Below are positions 56,285 to 64,000 of a stretch of 64,000 bases of DNA, piece after piece. Each line of letters opens with the position of its first letter. Position 1 is the first letter of the stretch. The DNA comes from Phialocephala subalpina. Lineage: Eukaryota; Ascomycota; Leotiomycetes; Helotiales; Mollisiaceae. The stretch covers positions 213,243 through 277,242 of the forward strand of contig FJOG01000038.1 of the NCBI GenBank assembly GCA_900073065.1, written 5' to 3'. Position numbers and translations under genes: made by a program. The notes under the pieces are model-generated. The model had not been told where the DNA came from. It searched no databases and saw only the letters and a list, made by a program, of their open reading frames with translations.

Positions 56285-57715
56285 ATGACCCAAATACCAA
56301 TACATTCAGCTCCTCCAGCCGAGTATCAAGAGACCATCAACAAAAGCATCGATGATCTAGACAGCCAGCTGCACGACATTAATCGCAAAGTACCCCTCCA
56401 TTACCCCGCCACGTCACGTGCATAACCACAACTAACCTCCCTCCAGATCCACGAGAACCCAGAACTGGGCTACGAAGAATTCAAAGCACACGATAATGTC
56501 GTATCCTTCCTCCGTACCCAAGGCCTAGAAGTCACACCCCACGCATTCGGTCTCTCAACCTCCTTCGTCTGCGACTACGGCAAAGATGACGGCCCCCTCG
56601 TCACTTTCAATGTTGAGTACGACGCCCTCCCCGGAATCGGCCACGCATGCGGCCACAACCTGATCGCTACTGGCTCTCTCGCCGCCTTCCTCGCTACCGT
56701 CTCCGTCATGAAGAAGTACAACCTCCCAGGAAAAGCACGCTGTCTAGGAACACCAGCTGAAGAAGGCGGTGGCGGGAAAATCAAGTTGATTGATGCTGGT
56801 GCTTATAAAGATGTTATTGCGACATTCATGACCCATCCTTTCTCTACCGCGAATAATGTGACGTACGGGACGTGTATGGCATCCGCGAAGTTCAGAGCGA
56901 CGTTCACAGGAAAACCGGCTCATGCAGCGGCGGCGCCGCATGAGGGGATTAATGCGTTGGACGCGGCGGTGTTGGCGTATAATGGGACGAGTATGTTGAG
57001 GCAGCAAATTAAGCCTGATCAGAGGATTCAGGGGGTTATGATTGAGGGGGGTCAGAGGGCGAACATTATTACACCGAAGAGTGTGCTGGATTATAATGTG
57101 AGAGCATCGACGCTGAAGGAGACGAAGGAGTTGCAGGAGAGGGTTGTGAAGTGCTTTGAGGGGGCAGCGATCGCTACTGGGTGTAAGGTCGAGTTTCTTG
57201 AGTGAGTGTTACTAGGTGTGTTGGTTGGAGGGTGACTGATGATGAACAGGACGAATACGTACGCAGATTTGAGACCGAGTCGGAGTTTGTGTTTGGCTTA
57301 CTCTGAGGTGATGAAGAGCGTTGCTCCGGAGCAGACATGGCCGGTTCCAGAGAAGGAAGAACCAGGTGCTTACTCTACTGATCAAGGTACAATCTCCCTA
57401 CCCTCACTCCTAAGTCCTCTTCTCCTTACTTTCCCTCATCACACCTATCAACTCACAGCGGTTCACACACAACTCCCAGGAAACGTATCCCACATAGTCC
57501 CCTCTTTCCATGGCCTCTACGCGATTCCCATAAAAGATAATGCAGCAAACCACACACCAAGCTTCACAGACGCAGCTGGAACAGATGAAGCGCATCGATT
57601 GACGCTATTGACTAGTAAGGGGATGGCGGGCGTGGCGGTTAAGATTCTGACTGATGAGATGTTTGCAAAGGAGGTTGAGAGCGGATTTGCGGAGTGGCTG
57701 AAGGCTCAGCAATGA
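56285..57715 (+). CDS. M20-family amidohydrolase/peptidase (ACY1L2/PM20D2-like)
   Basis: Exons 56285-56389, 56447-57201, 57250-57386, 57480-57715 (1233 nt, 410 aa). The start MTQIPIHSAPPAEYQETINK has no signal peptide, so it is probably cytosolic. Metal-site and family motifs: IHENPELGYEEFKAHDNVVS, VEYDALPGIGHACGHNLIAT, LGTPAEEGGGGKIKLIDAGA (the Glu-Glu metal/general-base pair), then a dimerisation lid with FTGKPAHAAAAPHEGINALD and IEGGQRANIITPKSVLDYNV. M20 enzymes of this group hydrolyse aminoacyl or dipeptide amides using two zinc ions; PM20D2-like members act on odd beta-alanyl-type dipeptides. The C-terminal His of PSFHGLYAIPI is the last expected metal ligand. Confidence 0.9.
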
Positions 57716-59722
57716 GACTAGAGAGGGAAGGGGATGATATAGTGGATGGGTGATGGTGGCAGAAATGGTTGGGCATAGAACAAAAGTTGTGCTACTTTGA
57801 TGCCTGTTATTCACTGAGAACTTCTCTTATACCAGTGTCAGTGAAAACCATAAGTCGGATTCGGACATTGAGGGTTATGTTGCCGTCGGCAAACCCAGCG
57901 GCATTTCAGACATTGATGTGAGAGCCAAGTTGGGGGCATCCTCCTTCCCCACTCGAACATTGGAAGTTATGCTGCATATCGCAAGGATAGCCGTCCCTTG
58001 CCTATTCGGAACTTTGAGGTTGTTTATTGCAGGTCGTTGTGATAGGTGGTTCTTCCTTATTTGGACATTAAGAACGTTTGGAGCAGTTCGTTGGCTTCCA
58101 ATTGTTCATTCGTCATCGGAATACCCAATACATGCCGTTGTCCCACTCCATTCAAATACTTGAATGTTTTGTTGCACTTCGCGGTGGCGGCGGGCCTCCA
58201 GGCCCGAGCGGTCGTCCCCATGCTGCTCCTGGTGCCGACCCCGCGATGTATAACGAAACCCGTCCAATGTTCGATCGAAAGTCAAGCATTCCGGCGGTGG
58301 AGCGGGGCGGGGGAGGGTGCGATTTGCAACAAACATCTAACATGTCATAGACATTGATTATGAATTTGAAAATGACGGTGATGCCGATAAATCAAGTGCT
58401 CGCTGTGCATCAAAGGCCCAATATTGTGCGTGCCTCTCTTCTTTCCTGCTTGCATCTGTCTACATAAATGGGATAGTATAACCTGAACGATATTATACTA
58501 CCCTGCACTAAATGTTGAGGGGTAGGTGAAATCTTCTTGGCATCGCCAAGTTGGTGTTTTCAATTGAGACGAGACATGGGGATGCACTTTTGAGACCATG
58601 GGAATGTACCACATCGATGTGTAGATTAGATCCTTGTCTTAGATCAAAACCACTCAACTGGGACTCAATTGCCGGATGGCGGTAGTCTTCTTCTTGGGTA
58701 TAAACAAATGTTCCGACTGGACAACGATCCTCATGAGACCATCTTTGTGGTACCTTCCTAAGATGGGAAGAAGCCTTGCAAGTCCTTCTAGATAGCACTG
58801 AACAAACCGGCATTGAATGTGATTCGTCCAACGAATGAATGCTCTTGCTACGTCGAGAAAGAAAGTCCTGCACGCTGCTTCCCAACAATCTGGATTCCAC
58901 AAGCCAATGATGGACCCTGCGTTCTTGTGCGACACTGACTGCTCAAGACGCAATAAATGGATCTCACTCGTGTGGATCTTCACCGCCAATGAAGACTCAA
59001 GTAACGAGCCATTGGAGTAGACCTCGCCACGTATCCTCCTATTAGATGTTGAGAGTAGAGAAGATGCCGTGGTCAAGGGGGTCGGCGTATTCGGGGCTCA
59101 TGGCTTGTAAACACTCGCATTGTACCACTAGATACCGGCAAGTAAAGGAGCCACCACTCTTGAAGTCATTCGTATCGATATGAGATAATGCTTTCACTTG
59201 ATTTCGTCCTCTTGATGTGCTTTTGATTGAGAAAGAAGTTACCCGGTCGGGACGAACCCGAAGGCAAATATTCTAATGCCTCAGGCACGTCAGCATACTC
59301 CTTCCCAAAGAGGCTTATTTCTCCCGTCCATGCAAAATCATCCATCTCACACGGCCTTCAAACTACTTTGCTACCATTTCTCCCGAAAAGCATGCTGCTC
59401 ACGCCATACCTCAAATTTGCTACACCCAACTGATCCTATTGCAGCCGACTAACCTTTCACAGGCTCTCCGGAGATACTGGCTATCTGGATATAACAGAAC
59501 CGCACCGATCGACTTTCACACCCTCTGCTTCTGTTAAGTGGAGAGGACCATGACTAATATTAGCTTCCAGCATGAATGCGGAGCATAGTACGGTACTTGG
59601 CCTATTTATGACAGAAGGACATCTTAAAGAGCTCGCGGACCCCATCTTGCACTTTCGAGATGTTTGGAGACCCTTGACGACGAAATGATACCGTTGTTCA
59701 TTCGAGCTCGACGACAGCATAG
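57716..59722. other. Long intergenic region; one relic-like ORF
   Basis: 3' flank of M20 and promoter of AnmK. On the minus strand 59060-58654 the text RRIRGEVYSNGSLLESSLAV, HLLRLEQSVSHKNAGSIIGL and RWTNHIQCRFVQCYLEGLAR is protein-like. It starts from no ATG in frame (a nearby MSPEYADPLDHGIF is in another frame). This may be a gene relic; it is not called as a gene. Confidence 0.35.
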
Positions 59723-61197
59723 ATGGCGAGGACAATGAATGGGTTTACGCCGAAGGGGCGTGTACGGACGAATGTTGGGCACAAGTATCTCGAAGCTCTG
59801 CAGTCTAGGGCAAATGGCGATTCCGATTCCTCGACTTCGTCCTCACCACCGAGTGTGCAGAAGAGTCCTGGACTGGATCTGTTGATTCTGGGGATTACTT
59901 CTGGGACGGCAATGGATGATATTGACTTTGCTCTCTGCCGGTTCACACAAGAGACGCCCGAATCTCCGTTATGCCTTGATCTCATCAAGGTACCCCTCAA
60001 TGTCCCTCGGTCTGGACAATCGCTAAGTGTTTGCAGTACGACTCAGTTGTTATGCCCTCCAAGATTCGAACCGACATATTCTCAATGCTACGAGAAGATG
60101 CTGCTCCGCCGAGCATGCTCTCCCAGATGGATGCCGAGATGGGCCATACATTTGCAAACGCAATCCACCTCTTCGCACACAAGCACAGCATATCAGTGGA
60201 TGACATTGACATGATTGGCTCCGGGGGACAATTGATATCGTTGACGGGTACGCCACCAAAAGGGCAACACAGGTCAAACATGTGCCTGGGAGAAGGAGCA
60301 GTGATATCAGCAAAGACAGGCGTCACTACAGTCTCAGATTATCGAACAGCAGAGCAAGCAGTTGGCAGGCAAGGAGCACCACTCTTCGCATACCTCGTGG
60401 GACTTCTACTCCATCATCCTACGCGGCTCCAAATATGTATCACCATTGGAGGCATCACGACTGTTTGCTTTATACCCCCAGATAATGCCGGAGGAATTGA
60501 TGCAATGTACGACTGGGACACCGGTCCAGGAACCAGCATGATCGACTCCGCATTCCGCCAATTCGGACTCGACCCCACCACCGACCAAGCCTCCTCCCTC
60601 CTCCACGGACAAATCTGCCACGAAGTCGTCGAAGAACTCCTCACATCCGACGATTACCTCTCAACTCGACCTCCGAAGACCACTGCCCGCGAGATCTACG
60701 GCGATGCAAAAGCACAACACATTGTTTCTATGTGTACCTACCGAGGTTGTACGCCTGCAGATACCATCGCAACAATGACACGCTTCACATCCGCTTCCAT
60801 CGCTCAGCAAATGCTGCTCTTCGGCCCAGGCAGAGACGCAATCAATAACGCAGATATCGTGGTAGATGGTAGAGGAATGTTCAACATGCAGCTGATCTCA
60901 GATCTCCAGAACGAATTTCCAGGCGCGAGGTTCGGCTCCTTCGATAAGACAGGCGTACCAGCCAACGCGAAGAAAGCTGTTGGGTTCGCGATGCAAGCTA
61001 TGGAAGCACTGCTTGGGAGAGCATTACCTGTTCCTACGAATGCGGATGTAAGGAGGCCGAATACCATAACGGGGAAGTTGGCGCCCGGGTTGAGGTGGAG
61101 GGAGGTGATTGAGAAGAGTGTTGTGTTTGGTGGGGCTGGGAGGGGATGGGAAGGTTTGCCTGAGGTGAGGGAGTTGATCGTGAGACAGAAAGCCTGA
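59723..61197 (+). CDS. Anhydro-N-acetylmuramic acid kinase (AnmK) family protein
   Basis: Exons 59723-59989 and 60037-61197 (1428 nt, 475 aa). The phosphate-1/catalytic loop reads ILGITSGTAMDDIDFAL (~56-70), where bacterial AnmK has a Gly before the second Ile-Asp; the Asp is duplicated here. Further family blocks are DYRTAEQAVGRQGAPLFAYL, ITIGGITTVCFIPPD, YDWDTGPGTSMIDSAFRQFG, RPPKTTAREIYGDA and TRFTSASIA. The family converts anhydroMurNAc from peptidoglycan turnover to MurNAc-6-phosphate. Fungi lack murein, so the fungal member may act on bacterial-derived or other anhydro-sugars (inference). A disordered ~45-residue leader precedes the kinase fold. No signal peptide. Confidence 0.9.
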
Positions 61198-62352
61198 GTT
61201 TATTTGCACAGGGAAGTGGAGGCGAAAGGTAGGTCGCTTGTTGCTTGCGTGCATGGCGAACTGGTGCTGGTGGTAAGATTTGGATACCAATATACTCACA
61301 TTTTTGCATTACATCAACATTCGGAGCAGCATAGGAATAGATTTCAATATCATGGCTGCATATTCATACTCCCGTCTTTCCTTTCTGCTGCAAGCTTCCC
61401 TACTAGTGTCTGGATAGATGATCTGGTACTGTTAATACAGTCTTGTATCCCGTTCTCCTCTGAGCAGATGTCCGCTGGAATTTTTTGCTTCACTCCTTTC
61501 TTCAAGCGACAACAAACATGCCCCCTTAACTTCTCACTCCGCCTAAAGTCTGCCGACAACCAAACAACCCCTTTCAAAGCGAAATTCGTCTTCGCCCCTT
61601 ACCCATACACGAGTATGATTCTCGCTTCCTCCTATCCAAAGCGAACTCCTCATCGCCCCGACGACCACGCCCTTTACCCAAACGAACCATGTCCGTTCCC
61701 CAGATTTCAACCGAACCATTCTTTTTGTAAAGCGAGATTCGTCTCTGCCCCATACACATGTCAAAGAGTCCCTGTTCCTTCCTTTTCCAAGCAAATTTTC
61801 TCTTGCTCCCTAGAGGACTGGCGACCATGTCTCGTTTCCTCCTGTTCGAAGGGAGCCACGTCCCTTCCCCTGATTTCAACTGAACAATTCTCTTTGTAGA
61901 GCTGGCTACTTGTACTCTTTCCTCTCTAAACCCATACTGCTCCTGTTGGAAAGGATGTAAAGCATCTCCTTGGATGAGGACAGGTTGAAGCAATCACAGT
62001 GGTATCGATCTTAACAGCACAAGACCCACAAAATCCCGACGAAAGGCATTTAATACCATCTCGTATTATATCTGAATCTGTATAGTTAATTTTTGTTTGT
62101 TGACAACAAATATCCATCTTATTCCATGATTAGACTTACTTGCAAGATTAAATTTGACGTGCTGGAAAGTCGCTGCGGAGCAAGGGGGTGGTTGTAAGGC
62201 TTGTTGAGGTAGACAGACAGGTCGTGATTTCCTCGAGATAGTTGATTTGCTCGTTGTAGGAAATGGTCGCAGGGATAAAGGATTAGGTTCTTATAGTAGA
62301 AGAATGGAGATGTTTGAGGAATGGCTCATTATGGCGGACGACGGACGGTGAA
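61198..62352. other. Gene-free region with degenerate CCC/TTC-rich repeats
   Basis: 3' flank of AnmK. At 61560-61905 two imperfect repeat types recur (see the repeat entry). The rest shows nothing recognisable. Confidence 0.5.
61578..61905 (+). repeat. Imperfect direct repeats (minisatellite-like)
   Basis: GCGAAATTCGTCTTCGCCCC (61580) resembles GCGAGATTCGTCTCTGCCCC (about 61731). CCCCAGATTTCAACCGAACC followed by ATTCTTTTTGTAAAGCG (about 61695-61735) resembles CCCCTGATTTCAACTGAACA followed by ATTCTCTTTGTAGAGC (about 61867-61902). Spacing is about 150-170 bp, so the unit seems to be a ~160-bp diverged tandem duplication. Confidence 0.55.
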
Positions 62353-63001
62353 NNNNNNNNNNNNNNNNNNNNNNNNNNNNNNNNNNNNNNNNNNNNNNNN
62401 NNNNNNNNNNNNNNNNNNNNNNNNNNNNNNNNNNNNNNNNNNNNNNNNNNNNNNNNNNNNNNNNNNNNNNNNNNNNNNNNNNNNNNNNNNNNNNNNNNNN
62501 NNNNNNNNNNNNNNNNNNNNNNNNNNNNNNNNNNNNNNNNNNNNNNNNNNNNNNNNNNNNNNNNNNNNNNNNNNNNNNNNNNNNNNNNNNNNNNNNNNNN
62601 NNNNNNNNNNNNNNNNNNNNNNNNNNNNNNNNNNNNNNNNNNNNNNNNNNNNNNNNNNNNNNNNNNNNNNNNNNNNNNNNNNNNNNNNNNNNNNNNNNNN
62701 NNNNNNNNNNNNNNNNNNNNNNNNNNNNNNNNNNNNNNNNNNNNNNNNNNNNNNNNNNNNNNNNNNNNNNNNNNNNNNNNNNNNNNNNNNNNNNNNNNNN
62801 NNNNNNNNNNNNNNNNNNNNNNNNNNNNNNNNNNNNNNNNNNNNNNNNNNNNNNNNNNNNNNNNNNNNNNNNNNNNNNNNNNNNNNNNNNNNNNNNNNNN
62901 NNNNNNNNNNNNNNNNNNNNNNNNNNNNNNNNNNNNNNNNNNNNNNNNNNNNNNNNNNNNNNNNNNNNNNNNNNNNNNNNNNNNNNNNNNNNNNNNNNNN
63001 N
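62353..63001. other. Assembly gap (649 N)
   Basis: Run of N in a region of otherwise normal composition. Confidence 0.99.
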
Positions 63002-64000
63002 TTGGTAGGGGAATTGCGGGAGGAGAATTGGACTGCTAGAACAACGCGGGAGACAATGTGGGGAAAAGCTTCATCGCAACCTCATGTTACGAGGTTACTT
63101 CTAAGCCTTCACTCAAAACTACCACGATCTCGACCAAGCCAATGCCTACGGACAAAACATAGGAGCCATTGTGTGGGAACGTATCGTCGAGCTAACCGTT
63201 TAAATTCAATATTGATCTAGGTATGTACGCTCTCGTCTCCATGCTGCACTCGTTTGCTCATTTCTCCTCCCTTGACAACAATCCCGTCGTCATACCAAAC
63301 CCTCTAGTACCGACTTAGGTTCTTTCAAGTTTCTGCTTCCGGGCTATCTTGTTGAAGCATGTGTATGGCCAAGGTGCAGGGGTTGCAAGAAGACAATTCT
63401 TTGTGAAGTTGCCATCTGGGAAGAATATTGATCGGGAAATGAGGAGCTAGTAGTCGGCTTTATAGGGGAGATGTGGTGGGAAGAGGTTGGGAAGCGAGGG
63501 AGTCGTGCTTAAAGTGACAGGAATGAGGATGAGAATTCAGCGCAAGGTGAATTCGGTGTAGGATGTAGTCTGAGTGGAAGCTGAAGAAGGATTCCTTCTT
63601 CAGTTTCAAAGCCTCTGCAAATTTGTGACTAACTGGGGAGTGCTATGAGCGGCAGATTGTTGGAATTTACTTGCAAATTTGTAGAGCATTATCTTGCTGC
63701 TTTTCTCTGGGGGAGGATAGTCCGATGACTTCAAGGGGATTGATCGCCTATGATACCTGCAGTGGTGGTACATCAAGAACTGAAGCAGGAGCGTCGACGT
63801 CGACCTCGAGGCAAATTAATCCCGCAACGCAATGCAACGTCGAAGTTTTCGAGGCAGTTCAACCGTCCTGTGGCTGCATTATTTCCACCACCACCAAGCC
63901 ATGCAGGCACGGGAGGATATCTTTATGCCGCTTGGATCAACCAGAAACCTACCAAGTTGCATCGGCGCAATATTGAAGAGTTCTCCACCTCCTGGTGGGG
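63002..64000. other. Right-edge region, nothing recognised
   Basis: A frame at 63671-63976 reads as low-complexity Ser/Thr and has no feature. No gene, repeat or RNA is supported before the window ends. Confidence 0.4.

Noticed and set aside
58654..59076. 140-codon minus-strand frame with natural-looking text
   Set aside because: Starts at TTG, no upstream ATG in frame and no domain; noted as a possible relic in the intergenic entry.
1..64000. CRISPR arrays, bacterial operons, Shine-Dalgarno sites, rRNA or tRNA genes
   Set aside because: The sequence is fungal nuclear DNA; no array or RNA gene was seen. tRNAs could be missed without a covariance search (tRNAscan-SE would decide).

Overview
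This is nuclear DNA from a filamentous ascomycete (Pezizomycotina), most likely a Leotiomycete-type plant-associated fungus. Genes carry short GT-AG introns (about 45-110 bp) with CTAAC/CTGAC-type branch sites. Gene families are fungal: DUF3176, a Zn2Cys6 regulator, a metacaspase, an NLR-like STAND protein, GPI proteins and secreted glycoside hydrolases. Gene-rich DNA of ordinary composition is interrupted by very AT-rich tracts that look like RIP-decayed repeats. The class assignment is inference; no rRNA or tRNA gene was recognised. There are two runs of N (20557-20412+1000, i.e. 20557..21412, and 62353..63001).

Layout. 1-9.9 kb: a multipass membrane protein cut by the left edge, a GH43 exo-beta-1,3-galactanase-like enzyme with 11 exons, two conserved unknowns and a secreted alpha/beta hydrolase. 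10.3-14.8 kb: a broken F-box-type gene and a GH31 alpha-glucosidase whose middle is replaced by an exact copy of the preceding 250 bp. 15.9-19.6 kb: a DUF3176 membrane protein and a small acidic unknown. 19.7-25.4 kb: AT-rich isochore with two inverted-repeat elements (MITE-like), two gene relics, a tandem repeat and one intact-looking gene island (GPI-anchored serine/threonine-rich protein).

25.4-36 kb: an NLR-like protein (SesA-like N-domain, NB-ARC, five 42-residue TPRs), a short-chain dehydrogenase, a DUF7704-like membrane protein, a metacaspase and a GPI-anchored phospholipase B. 37.8-51.1 kb: three members of one unrecognised large protein family (one 5'-truncated, one split by an in-frame stop, one intact 743-residue copy) around a divergent pectin-degradation pair (GH28 polygalacturonase and CE8 pectin methylesterase). 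51.3-61.2 kb: a Dal5-type MFS transporter divergent from a Zn2Cys6 regulator with an unusual third cysteine triplet, an M20 amidohydrolase and an AnmK-family sugar kinase. 61.2-64 kb: no gene supported.

How the genes fit together: GH43, GH31, GH28, CE8, the phospholipase B and the secreted hydrolase form a set for attacking plant or fungal polymers. The NLR and metacaspase belong to families used in self/non-self recognition and regulated death in fungi. The most unusual signals are the matching in-frame stops in two paralogues of the unknown family, the 250-bp block replacement in GH31, the three-triplet zinc cluster, and several genes broken by a single-nucleotide shift, which may be assembly errors.
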